This document shows positions 17,226-25,450 of a stretch of 64,000 bases of DNA, one piece after another; within the stretch, counting starts at the first letter, position 1; every line of letters starts with the position of its first letter. Source of the DNA: Burkholderia puraquae. GTDB lineage: Bacteria; Pseudomonadota; Gammaproteobacteria; Burkholderiales; Burkholderiaceae. The stretch is from contig NZ_NBYX01000021.1 in NCBI RefSeq assembly GCF_002099195.1, positions 62,001 through 126,000 of the forward strand, read 5' to 3'. The position numbers and the translations under genes are program-made. Below the pieces are notes generated by a model that saw only the letters and a list, made by a program, of their open reading frames with translations, had not been told where the DNA came from and made no database searches.

Positions 17226-19013
17226 TCAGAACAGCGATTCGTCGACTTCCATCATCGTCTTCGAACCGGCGCGTGCCGCGCGGATCGTCGACGCCGTCTC
17301 GGGCAAGAGGCGCGCGAAGTAGAAGCGGGCAGTGGCGAGCTTCGACTTGTAGAACGGGTCGCCCGACGCTTCGTTGTCGAGGGCGAGGCGCGCCATGCGC
17401 GCCCAGAAGTACGAGAACACCAGGTGGCCGACGGTGCGCAGGTACGGCACGGCGGCAGCGCCGACTTCGTCCGGGTTCTGCATCGCCTTCATGCCGATTT
17501 CCATCGTCAGCTTCTGCACCTTGTCGCCGATGTCGGCGAGCGGGTTGATGAACTCGGCCATTTCCGGCTTCACGCCTTCGGCTTCCGCGAATTCCGTGAC
17601 GAGCTTGCCGAACTTCTTCAGCTTCGCGCCCATGTCGCCGAGCACCTTGCGGCCCAGCAGGTCGAGCGACTGGATCGAGTTCGTGCCTTCGTAGATCATG
17701 TTGATCCGCGCGTCGCGCACGTACTGCTCCATGCCCCACTCGGAGATGAAGCCGTGGCCGCCGTAGATCTGCATCGCGTGGTTGGTCGACTCGAACGCGT
17801 TGTCGGTCAGGAACGCCTTGATGATCGGCGTGAGCAGCGCGACGAGATCGGCCGCTTCCTTGCGCACCGCTTCGTCAGCGTGCGACAGTTCCTTGTCGAT
17901 CTGCAGCGCGGACCAGTACGTGAAGGCGCGCGCGCCTTCGGCGTAGGCCTTCTGCGTGAGCAGCATGCGGCGCACGTCCGGGTGCACGATGATCGGGTCG
18001 GCCGGCTTGTCCGGTGCCTTCGGGCCCGTCAGCGAGCGCATCTGCAGGCGCTCCTTCGCATACGTGAGCGAGTTCTGGTACGCGACTTCCGTGAGGCCGA
18101 GGCCCTGCATGCCAACGCCGAGACGCGCGGCGTTCACCATCACGAACATCGCGTTCAAGCCCTTGTTCGGCTCGCCGACCATCCAGCCCTTCGCGCCGTC
18201 GAGGTTCATCACGCACGTCGAGTTGCCGTGGATGCCCATCTTGTGCTCGATCGAGCCGCACTTGATGCCGTTGCGCTCGCCCGGCTCGCCTGCTGCGTCG
18301 GGGATGAACTTCGGCACGATGAACAGCGAGATCCCCTTCGTGCCCTGCGGCGCGTCCGGCAGGCGCGCGAGCACGAGGTGGATGATGTTCTTCGACATGT
18401 CGTGCTCGCCGCTCGAGATGAAGATCTTCGTGCCGCTGATCGAGTACGAGCCGTCGCCGTTGGGTTCGGCCTTGGTGCGCAGGATGCCGAGGTCGGTGCC
18501 GCAGTGCGGCTCGGTCAGGCACATCGTGCCCGTCCATTCGCCCGACACGAGCTTCGGCAGGTAGCGCTGCTGCAGTTCCGGCGCGCCGTGCGCGTGCAGG
18601 CACTCGTAGGCGCCGTGAGACAGGCCCGGATACATCGTCCATGCCTGGTTCGCCGAGTTCAGCATTTCGTAGAGCGCGTTGTTCACGAACGCGGGCAGGC
18701 CCTGGCCGCCGTAGTCCGGATCGCAGCCGAGTGCCGGCCAGCCGGCCTCGACGTACTGCTGGTACGCTTCCTTGAAGCCGGTCGGGGTCTTCACGACGCC
18801 GTCGCCTTCATACGTGCAGCCTTCGCGGTCGCCGACCTGGTTCAGCGGGAACAGTACCTCGGAGCAGAACTTGCCCGCTTCCTCGAGGACCTGGTTGATC
18901 GTGTCGGCGTCGAGGTCCGCATGCTTGGGCATTTGCTTGACTTCGGCTTCGACGTTCAGAAGCTCGTGCAACACGAATTGCATGTCGCGCAGCGGCGCGG
19001 CGTACTGTCCCAT
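17226..19013 (-). CDS. Acyl-CoA dehydrogenase (FadE-like, 595 aa)
   Basis: This flavoprotein introduces the trans-2 double bond into acyl-CoA, the first step of beta-oxidation. At 595 residues it belongs to the long class with an extra C-terminal domain rather than the usual 380. The glutamate in IYEGTNSIQSLDLLGRKVL is the expected catalytic base, and TEPHCGTDLG and GGHGFISEWGMEQYVRDA are family signatures. The start MGQYAAPLRDM follows CTCTCC/GGAGAG. It is 57 bases after the TetR regulator gene and 113 before the FadN-like gene, suggesting one regulated transcript. Confidence 0.94.
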   Translation of the reverse strand: MGQYAAPLRDMQFVLHELLNVEAEVKQMPKHADLDADTINQVLEEAGKFCSEVLFPLNQVGDREGCTYEGDGVVKTPTGFKEAYQQYVEAGWPALGCDPDYGGQGLPAFVNNALYEMLNSANQAWTMYPGLSHGAYECLHAHGAPELQQRYLPKLVSGEWTGTMCLTEPHCGTDLGILRTKAEPNGDGSYSISGTKIFISSGEHDMSKNIIHLVLARLPDAPQGTKGISLFIVPKFIPDAAGEPGERNGIKCGSIEHKMGIHGNSTCVMNLDGAKGWMVGEPNKGLNAMFVMVNAARLGVGMQGLGLTEVAYQNSLTYAKERLQMRSLTGPKAPDKPADPIIVHPDVRRMLLTQKAYAEGARAFTYWSALQIDKELSHADEAVRKEAADLVALLTPIIKAFLTDNAFESTNHAMQIYGGHGFISEWGMEQYVRDARINMIYEGTNSIQSLDLLGRKVLGDMGAKLKKFGKLVTEFAEAEGVKPEMAEFINPLADIGDKVQKLTMEIGMKAMQNPDEVGAAAVPYLRTVGHLVFSYFWARMARLALDNEASGDPFYKSKLATARFYFARLLPETASTIRAARAGSKTMMEVDESLF

Positions 19014-19070
19014 GACTCTCTCCAAAGGTGGGCAAACGGCTCGAGCTCCTGGCGGGCGGATCACGCGCCG

Positions 19071-19670
19071 CTAACGGCTCTCGCTCTGATACGAAACAAT
19101 CGTCTTTTCCAGCGCGGCCCACGTGAGGCGCACGGCGTCCGGCGAATGCAGGAAGCGTGCGTCGTGATGCAGGCCGAGCGTGAAGCTGTACAACTCGAAG
19201 AGCATCAGGTCCGGATCGGTATCCGCACGCAGATGGCCTTCTTCCTTCGCCTGCGAAATGGCACGCAGCATCGCGGCACGCCAGGCCGTCACGCTCGCGA
19301 TCAACTGCTCGCGCACGGGGCTGTCAGGCCGGTCGTCGTACTCGACGGCACCGCTGATGTAGATGCATCCGGTCGTCACCTCCTGGATGCGCTTCTCCGT
19401 CCAGCGGGCCAGCATCGCCCGAAGGCGCGGCAAGCCTCGCGGCTCGCGCAGGCTCGGAAAGAACACCTCGTTTTCGAAACGATGGTGATACTCGCGGACG
19501 ACCTCGACCTGCAGGTCCTCGCGCGATCCGAAGTGCGCGAACACACCGCTCTTGCTCATCTGCATGCGCTCGGCCAGCAGGCCGATCGTCAGCCCCTCCA
19601 GCCCATCACGGCTGGCGAGGTCCAAAGCAGCTTCAAGTATCGCGGCACGCGTCTGTTCGCCTTTTCGCAT
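19071..19670 (-). CDS. TetR-family transcriptional regulator
   Basis: A 199-residue repressor. The N-terminal helix-turn-helix reads GLTIGLLAERMQMSKSGVFAHFGSREDL in overlapping pieces (roughly residues 25-52). The C-terminal ligand domain is not diagnostic. As the first gene ahead of acyl-CoA dehydrogenase, FadN-like and thiolase genes, it most likely controls this fatty-acid degradation set, with acyl-CoA as a plausible inducer; that is inference. A perfect inverted repeat 25 bases upstream of its ATG is a candidate operator. Confidence 0.92.
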   Translation of the reverse strand: MRKGEQTRAAILEAALDLASRDGLEGLTIGLLAERMQMSKSGVFAHFGSREDLQVEVVREYHHRFENEVFFPSLREPRGLPRLRAMLARWTEKRIQEVTTGCIYISGAVEYDDRPDSPVREQLIASVTAWRAAMLRAISQAKEEGHLRADTDPDLMLFELYSFTLGLHHDARFLHSPDAVRLTWAALEKTIVSYQSESR

Positions 19671-19694
19671 AGCTATTTCTGTAACCGTTCGGGG

Positions 19695-19712
19695 GTTCGA
19701 ATAAAATCGAAC
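19695..19712. promoter_or_regulatory. Candidate operator of the TetR/beta-oxidation set
   Basis: A perfect inverted repeat, gttcga-ataaaa-tcgaac, lies 25 bases upstream of the TetR gene. A wider pair, ccgttcg at 19685 and cgaacgg at 19708, overlaps it. The surroundings are AT-rich and probably hold the promoter. TetR proteins commonly bind repeats of this size and place, but binding here is inferred. Confidence 0.45.
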
Positions 19713-19871
19713 GGCCGTACTATTATTGAGTGCGACCGCTCGCGAAACAAGGAAATTATTAGAAACCGGTGTCTAACCGAGCCGCTATTTTGCGCGATTC
19801 CGGCGGGACCGGAGCGGCTTTTCCGCACGAACGTGCGGACAGATTTTTGAAGCGAACGCTTAGTCGCAGCG

Positions 19872-21146
19872 TTAGTCGTAACTGCCGACCGTCAGCGCCT
19901 TCATCACGAGGCGGTACGTGTTGTACGCGAGCCAGTTCAGCATACGCTCGATGCGCGGCCGTGCGGCGTACCGGGCGGCGTCGATCTCCCGGCCGTCGGC
20001 GAACGCGGCCGCGATCGCGTCGCGCAGTTCGTTCGTGATCGCATCGTAGCGCACCAGCACGACGTTCGCCTCATTGTTCAACATCAGGCTCAGCGCGTCC
20101 AGGTTCGACGAGCCGACCGTCGCCCAATTGTCGTCGATCACGGCCACCTTGCCGTGCAGCATCGTCTTGTCGTACTCGGCCACGCGCACGCCCGCGCGCA
20201 GCAGCGCGTGATAGAGGAACGGCACGGCCGTATCGAGCGCCGCGAATTCCTTGCGGCCGATCAGGATCCGCACGTCGACGCCGCGCCGCGCCGCGCCCGT
20301 CAGCGCACGGCGCAGCTTGCGCCCCGGCATGAAGTAGGGATTGGCGAGCAGGATCCGCTGGCGCGCCTGGCCGATCGCCGCGAGATACGCCTTCTCGATC
20401 GCGCGGCGGTTCACGACGTTGTCGCGTGCGACGAATGCGACGCTCGGCTCCGTCACGACCCGCAGCGCACCGGCCTTGACCCACCGGTGGCTGCGCATCC
20501 AGCGCCGGAACATATCGGGGAACGCTTCGCCGCCATGCAGCCCGGCCGCGTATTGCGCATACGGCTTGTGGCCGAACATGATCCGGTGCCACTGCAGTTC
20601 GAATGCGGCACGCACGTCGGACACCGCGGGCCCCGCCATCTCGACCGCGAAATCCCAGCGTGGAAACGGCAGCGTCGTGCCGCCCTGCGCATAGTCGTCG
20701 ATGATGTTGATGCCGCCGCAGAACGCGGCCGCATGATCGATCACCGCGAGCTTGCGATGCGTACGCGAGAAGCCGAAGCGGCCGAACAGGAAACGGTTGT
20801 AGATGCAGTGCTCGACGCCGGCCTCGCCCCACGTGTCGAACAACGGCAAGCGTGCGGTGCCGATGCCGTCGGTGATCACGCGCACGCGCACGCCGCGTTG
20901 CGCCGCGCGGATCAGCGCGTCCGACACCGGCCGGCCGGCCGCGTCGTCGCAGAAGATGTAGGTTTCGAGCATCACCTGCTCGCGGGCGGCATCGATGCGC
21001 TCGACCAGTGCCCGGAAGAATGCGCCGCCGCCCTCGCACAGCCGCACGGTGTTGCCCGACGTGAACGCGAGCCGCGACGCGGAACCGCGCTCCTGCAGGA
21101 ACATCTGCCGCAATTGCGCGAAGCGCTTGCGGGCTTCCGCCGTCAT
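19872..21146 (-). CDS. clsB: Cardiolipin synthase ClsB-like (phospholipase D family)
   Basis: This 424-residue protein has two phospholipase D motifs, HRKLAVID at 130-137 and HGKVAVID at 331-338, each followed by the expected asparagine-containing segment (GGINIID, GSSNLDALS). No N-terminal membrane helices are seen, which fits ClsB rather than ClsA. It should make cardiolipin from phosphatidylglycerol with another phospholipid. Its ATG overlaps the nudB stop as ATGA, so translation is probably coupled. The frame could extend to 21329, but that part overlaps nudB. Confidence 0.88.
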   Translation of the reverse strand: MTAEARKRFAQLRQMFLQERGSASRLAFTSGNTVRLCEGGGAFFRALVERIDAAREQVMLETYIFCDDAAGRPVSDALIRAAQRGVRVRVITDGIGTARLPLFDTWGEAGVEHCIYNRFLFGRFGFSRTHRKLAVIDHAAAFCGGINIIDDYAQGGTTLPFPRWDFAVEMAGPAVSDVRAAFELQWHRIMFGHKPYAQYAAGLHGGEAFPDMFRRWMRSHRWVKAGALRVVTEPSVAFVARDNVVNRRAIEKAYLAAIGQARQRILLANPYFMPGRKLRRALTGAARRGVDVRILIGRKEFAALDTAVPFLYHALLRAGVRVAEYDKTMLHGKVAVIDDNWATVGSSNLDALSLMLNNEANVVLVRYDAITNELRDAIAAAFADGREIDAARYAARPRIERMLNWLAYNTYRLVMKALTVGSYD

Positions 21147-21637
21147 GCGGACGAGCCGTGCGGCGCGCGCGAGAGTGCCAAGCGCGCGGGCAGTTGCAGG
21201 ATCGCCTCGGCGTTCGACGGCGAGAAGCAGCGCTCGGCCGCCTCGCGGAACGGCAGCCACGCATGGTCGACATGCTCGCGCGGCGATAGCGTCACATCCA
21301 CACGATGCGGCACGCACAGGCCGAACCAATGCTCGGTGTTGCGCGTGACGCCCGGCGCGTAGCGGTGCAGGTATTGCGGATAGATCGTGTATTCGATCTT
21401 GTGGCGCCAGTCGACGAGCGCACTGGCCGGCACGGCCGGCGTGCCGATCGCAATGCCGGTTTCCTCGGCCACTTCGCGCGCGGCGGTGACCGCGAGCGGC
21501 TCGTCGAGCGCGTCCTTCGAGCCGGTCACCGATTGCCAGAAATCGGGCTGGTCGGCACGCTTGATCACGAGCACATCGAGGTCCGGCGTGTAGATCACGA
21601 CAAGAACGGATTCGGGAATTTTCGGCGGCTTCGTCAT
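21143..21637 (-). CDS. nudB: Dihydroneopterin triphosphate diphosphatase NudB
   Basis: A 164-residue Nudix hydrolase. The Nudix box is complete: a glycine in TGSKDALDEPL followed by AAREVAEETGI. Features such as SVLVVIYTPDLDVLVIKRAD, the DFWQSVTGS stretch and the C-terminal EHVDHAWLPF match NudB, which removes pyrophosphate from dihydroneopterin triphosphate in folate synthesis. It follows aspS on the same strand after a strong terminator, an order found widely in proteobacteria, and overlaps clsB by four bases. Confidence 0.9.
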   Translation of the reverse strand: MTKPPKIPESVLVVIYTPDLDVLVIKRADQPDFWQSVTGSKDALDEPLAVTAAREVAEETGIAIGTPAVPASALVDWRHKIEYTIYPQYLHRYAPGVTRNTEHWFGLCVPHRVDVTLSPREHVDHAWLPFREAAERCFSPSNAEAILQLPARLALSRAPHGSSA

Positions 21638-21720
21638 CGTTGTTTCATGCAGCACGGGGCCGCGCGCCGGGCATTGGCTCCGAACGGGCGGCAAGTGCTG
21701 CGACTGTACCGCAAAAAACG

Positions 21721-21746
21721 AAAAAGGCGCATCGCTGCGCCTTTTT
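21721..21746 (-). terminator. Terminator between aspS and nudB
   Basis: Perfect 10-base arms (aaaaaggcgc / gcgccttttt) around a 6-base loop form a symmetrical terminator that works in either direction. It lies 51 bases past the aspS stop, so nudB-clsB needs its own promoter or readthrough. Confidence 0.85.
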
Positions 21747-21796
21747 CATGTGCGCCGTGTGCGCGCGAACGCACACACGACCGGATACGAAGCGCG

Positions 21797-23599
21797 TTAC
21801 GCCTTCGGCTGCTCCGGCTGACGCAGACGGATGTGCAGTTCGCGCAGCTGACGCTCGTCGACCGGGCTCGGCGCCTGCGTGAGCAGATCCTGCGCACGCT
21901 GCGTCTTCGGGAATGCGATCACGTCGCGGATCGAGTCGGCGCCGGCCATCATCGTGACGATGCGGTCGAGACCGAATGCGATACCGCCATGCGGCGGCGC
22001 GCCGTACTGCAGCGCGTCCAGCAGGAAGCCGAACTTCAGCTGCGCTTCTTCCGCACCGATCTTCAGCGCGCGGAACACCTTGCTCTGCACTTCCTCGCGA
22101 TGGATACGCACCGAGCCGCCGCCGATTTCCCAGCCGTTCAGCACCATGTCGTAGGCCTTCGCGAGGCAACGACCCGGATCGGTCTCGAGGTACTCGAGGT
22201 GCTCGTCCTTCGGGCTCGTGAACGGGTGGTGCGCCGCAACGTAGCGCGCATCTTCGTCGTCGTATTCGAACATCGGGAAGTCGACGACCCACAGCGGCTT
22301 CCAGCCGGCCTGGACGAGGCCGTTCGCCTTGCCGAATTCCGAATGGCCGATCTTCAGGCGCAGCGCGCCGAGGCTGTCGTTGACGACCTTCGCGCGGTCG
22401 GCCGCGAAGAAGATGATGTCGCCGTCTTCTGCGCCGGTGCGCTCGAGGATCGCCGCGATCGATGCGTCGTGCAGGTTCTTGACGATCGGGCTCTGCAGGC
22501 CGTCGCGGCCCTTCGCCTTCTCGTTGACCTTGATCCAGGCGAGGCCCTTCGCGCCGTAGATGCGCACGAATTCGGTGTAGCCGTCGATGTCGCCACGCGA
22601 CAGCTCGCTGCCCTTCGGCACGCGCAGTGCCGCGACACGGCCGTCCTTCGCGTTGGCCGGCGTGCTGAACACCTTGAAGTCGACATCCTTCATCGCGTCG
22701 GTCAGCTCGGTGAATTCGAGCTGCACGCGCAGGTCCGGCTTGTCCGAACCGAAACGCGCCATCGCTTCCGAGTACGGCATCACCGGGAAGGTTGCGTCGA
22801 GCTCGACGTCGATCGTCGTCTTGAAGATGTGACGGATCATGTCTTCGAACAGGTCACGGATTTCCTGCTCGCCGAGGAACGACGTTTCGCAGTCGATCTG
22901 CGTGAATTCCGGCTGACGATCGGCTCGGAGGTCTTCGTCGCGGAAGCACTTGGTGATCTGGTAGTAACGGTCGAAGTTCGCGACCATCAGCAGTTGCTTG
23001 AACAGCTGCGGCGACTGCGGCAGCGCGAAGAACTGGCCCGCGTTCACGCGCGACGGCACGAGGTAGTCGCGCGCGCCTTCCGGCGTGCTCTTCGTCAGCA
23101 TCGGCGTTTCGATGTCGATGAAGCCCTGCTCGTCGAGGTACTTGCGCGCTTCGATCGCGACACGGTAGCGCAGGCGCAGGTTGTGCTGCATCTGCGGACG
23201 GCGCAGGTCGAGCACGCGGTGCGTGAGGCGCGTCGTTTCCGACAGGTTGTCGTCGTCGAGCTGGAACGGCGGCGTGACCGACGCGTTCAGCACGTTCAGT
23301 TCGTGGCACAGCACTTCGATCTTGCCGCTCTTCAGGCCGGCGTTGACCGTGCCTTCCGGACGGTTGCGCACGAGGCCCTTGATCTGCACGCAGAACTCGT
23401 TGCGCACGCCTTCGGCGGTCGCGAACATTTCCGCGCGATCCGGGTCGCACACCACCTGCACGAGGCCTTCACGATCGCGCAGGTCGATGAAGATCACACC
23501 GCCGTGATCGCGGCGGCGCTGCACCCAGCCGCACAGCGACACGGTTTGGCCCAGCAGGTGTTCGGTCACGAGACCGCAGTATTCAGTACGCATCGACAT
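21797..23599 (-). CDS. aspS: Aspartyl-tRNA synthetase
   Basis: AspRS charges tRNA-Asp (and in organisms with GatCAB may also charge tRNA-Asn). The 600-residue length is that of bacterial AspRS with the inserted GAD domain. Visible landmarks are the N-terminal anticodon-binding barrel (YCGLVTEHLLGQTVSLCGWV), class II motif 2 (FRDEDLRADRQPEFTQID) and motif 3 (GIAFGLDRIVTMMAG). A second ATG two codons in is possible. It follows DUF502 by 67 bases. Confidence 0.98.
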   Translation of the reverse strand: MSMRTEYCGLVTEHLLGQTVSLCGWVQRRRDHGGVIFIDLRDREGLVQVVCDPDRAEMFATAEGVRNEFCVQIKGLVRNRPEGTVNAGLKSGKIEVLCHELNVLNASVTPPFQLDDDNLSETTRLTHRVLDLRRPQMQHNLRLRYRVAIEARKYLDEQGFIDIETPMLTKSTPEGARDYLVPSRVNAGQFFALPQSPQLFKQLLMVANFDRYYQITKCFRDEDLRADRQPEFTQIDCETSFLGEQEIRDLFEDMIRHIFKTTIDVELDATFPVMPYSEAMARFGSDKPDLRVQLEFTELTDAMKDVDFKVFSTPANAKDGRVAALRVPKGSELSRGDIDGYTEFVRIYGAKGLAWIKVNEKAKGRDGLQSPIVKNLHDASIAAILERTGAEDGDIIFFAADRAKVVNDSLGALRLKIGHSEFGKANGLVQAGWKPLWVVDFPMFEYDDEDARYVAAHHPFTSPKDEHLEYLETDPGRCLAKAYDMVLNGWEIGGGSVRIHREEVQSKVFRALKIGAEEAQLKFGFLLDALQYGAPPHGGIAFGLDRIVTMMAGADSIRDVIAFPKTQRAQDLLTQAPSPVDERQLRELHIRLRQPEQPKA

Positions 23600-23666
23600 G
23601 ATGTTTGCTTTCGTTCGGTTTGATCAACGGGCGCCGCAACGCGCGGCCCGGGCGATGATTCTTTAC

Positions 23667-24317
23667 TTACAGCGGCGGCTCGACGGGGCGGCGTGCCGGC
23701 GCCGGAGCCGGCGCCGGGGGCGCCACCACGCCCATCGAGACGATGTACTTGAGCGCGGCATCGACCGACATGTCGAGTTCGATGACTTCGCTCTTCGGCA
23801 GCATCAGGAAGAAGCCCGACGTCGGGTTCGGCGTCGTCGGAATATAGACGCTCACGTATTCTTCCGTCAGATGATTGAGCACGTCGCCGCCCGGCGTGCC
23901 GGTCAGAAACGCGATCGTATACGAGCCGCGACGCGGGTATTCGATCAGCAGCGCCTTGCGGAACGCGTTGCCGCTGCTCGACAGCAGCGTGTCCGACACC
24001 TGCTTGACGCTCGTGTAGATCGGCCCGACGACCGGGATGTGACGCACCACGGCGTTCCACCACGTGACGAGCTTCTGGCCGATGAAATTCCGCGTGGCCA
24101 GCCCGACGACGAAGATGAACGCGAGCGTCAGCACCGCGCCGATCCCCGGCAGATGGAAGCCGAGCATCCGCTCGGGCTGCCACGATTCGGGCAACAGGAG
24201 CAGTGTCTGATCCATCGTGCCGATGATGAGGCCGAGCACCCACAGCGTGATCGCGAGCGGGACGAGAACCAGCAGGCCGGTCAGAAACACCGATTTCAGG
24301 GTCGTCTTTTTCATCAT
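23667..24317 (-). CDS. DUF502 family membrane protein
   Basis: A 216-residue protein with two N-terminal hydrophobic segments (about residues 10-32 and 55-80) and a soluble C-terminal part containing YTSVKQVSDTLL and IPTTPNPTSGFFLMLPKSEV, the latter a signature of the DUF502 family. Its function is unknown. The C-terminus is rich in Pro and Ala. It sits between fmdB and aspS, a conserved order, and no substrate can be inferred. Confidence 0.88.
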   Translation of the reverse strand: MMKKTTLKSVFLTGLLVLVPLAITLWVLGLIIGTMDQTLLLLPESWQPERMLGFHLPGIGAVLTLAFIFVVGLATRNFIGQKLVTWWNAVVRHIPVVGPIYTSVKQVSDTLLSSSGNAFRKALLIEYPRRGSYTIAFLTGTPGGDVLNHLTEEYVSVYIPTTPNPTSGFFLMLPKSEVIELDMSVDAALKYIVSMGVVAPPAPAPAPARRPVEPPL

Positions 24318-24378
24318 CTGCCGTCAATGAACCGCGCCGGCGGCGCGGGTTGGTCGCAGCCCGGCCGGGCCGCGACGG

Positions 24379-24711
24379 TCAACTGCTGGCGGCGGGCGCT
24401 GCGGCCGGGGCGGGCGCGGCGCTCGTCGTCGTACTTTCGGAACTGCTCGCTGCAGCAGGCGCGGCTTCCGCCGCTGCAGCCGGGGCTGCGTCGCCCGATG
24501 CCGTCGCCGGCGCGCTGGTGCCGCCCGAACCGCCGCGGAAATCGGTGACATACCAACCCGAACCCTTCAGCTGGAAGCCTGCGGCAGTGACCTGCTTGCG
24601 AAATGCATCCTTCCCGCATTCCGGACACTGCGACAGCGGCGCGTCGCTCATCTTCTGGAGCACGTCCTTCGCGAAACCACACGCTTCGCATCGATAGGCG
24701 TAGATCGGCAT
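24379..24711 (-). CDS. FmdB-type zinc-ribbon protein
   Basis: A 110-residue protein that begins with the FmdB zinc ribbon: MPIYAYRCEACG then CPECGKDAFRK, giving two CxxC pairs at about residues 9-12 and 32-35. The remaining half is an Ala/Ser/Pro-rich tail with little predicted structure. FmdB proteins are thought to act in regulation or metal handling but the role is unsettled. The ATG at 24711 begins the conserved domain; the upstream extension is ignored. Confidence 0.9.
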   Translation of the reverse strand: MPIYAYRCEACGFAKDVLQKMSDAPLSQCPECGKDAFRKQVTAAGFQLKGSGWYVTDFRGGSGGTSAPATASGDAAPAAAAEAAPAAASSSESTTTSAAPAPAAAPAASS

Positions 24712-24806
24712 GATATTTTTCCCGCGGAAACTGGAAACGGCTTGCAAAACCTTGAATTATAGCCGAAACCCTGCCGCGCTCCGGCAATGGCCACGACACC
24801 CGCGCA

Positions 24807-25433
24807 TCAGCGGCGGCGCCACGTAAGCCAGCGCTCGTGCCCTTCGAACACGGGCAGCGAATCGGTCACGGGCAAATCCTCGATCAGTTCGAAGTACGGC
24901 GTGAGCAGCGCATCGAGTTCGGCACGCTCGATTCCGAACGGCGGCCCCTTCGGTTTCGCCATCAGAAAGAAATAGCCGGCCAGCAATCCGCCCGAGGGCA
25001 GCAGCTCCGCCATGCGTGCCGCATAGCCGGCGCGCATGGCCGGCGGCAGCGCGCACAGGAACGCGCGCTCGTACACCCACTGCACGTCGAACGGCGGCCG
25101 GTACGCAAAGAAATCGGCCTGCTCGACGACTTCGGCATGCGCGCCGAGCTGCGCCTTCGCGGCAGCCACCGCCTGCGCGGCGAAATCGATCGCACGTACG
25201 GTCCAGCCGGCCTGCGCGAGCCACCCGGCTTCCTGCGCACTGCCACAGCCGGGAATCAGCACCGCGCACGGCTCGAGCCGATGCGCGAACACACTGAAAC
25301 CATCGGGTACGCCACCGAATTCCCACGGCGTCACGCCACGCTCGAAACGCTCGTCCCAGAACGAAGCGTTGCCGGGATCGCGCGTCGAGAAATCGGCGGC
25401 TGCCGGTGTGACGGGTTGCTTCGGATCGGGCAT
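24807..25433 (-). CDS. TPMT-like SAM-dependent methyltransferase
   Basis: A 208-residue methyltransferase with the glycine-rich SAM loop LIPGCGSAQEAGWLA and a following acidic residue in RAIDFA. The N-terminal FWDERFERGVTPWEFGGVP resembles thiopurine-methyltransferase-like proteins. The substrate is unknown. The start is a choice: the ATG at 25454 overlaps the ubiB stop as ATGA, but the ATG at 25433 has AAAGGAG 7 bases upstream and is preferred. Its place between ubiB and fmdB does not show that it acts in ubiquinone synthesis. Confidence 0.82.
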   Translation of the reverse strand: MPDPKQPVTPAAADFSTRDPGNASFWDERFERGVTPWEFGGVPDGFSVFAHRLEPCAVLIPGCGSAQEAGWLAQAGWTVRAIDFAAQAVAAAKAQLGAHAEVVEQADFFAYRPPFDVQWVYERAFLCALPPAMRAGYAARMAELLPSGGLLAGYFFLMAKPKGPPFGIERAELDALLTPYFELIEDLPVTDSLPVFEGHERWLTWRRR

Positions 25434-25450
25434 CGCCCTGCTCCTTTCGG

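Noticed and set aside
17113..17739. Extension of the FadN-like frame to 17739
   Set aside because: It overlaps the acyl-CoA dehydrogenase gene in another frame and has no domain; GTG 17112 has a good ribosome-binding site.
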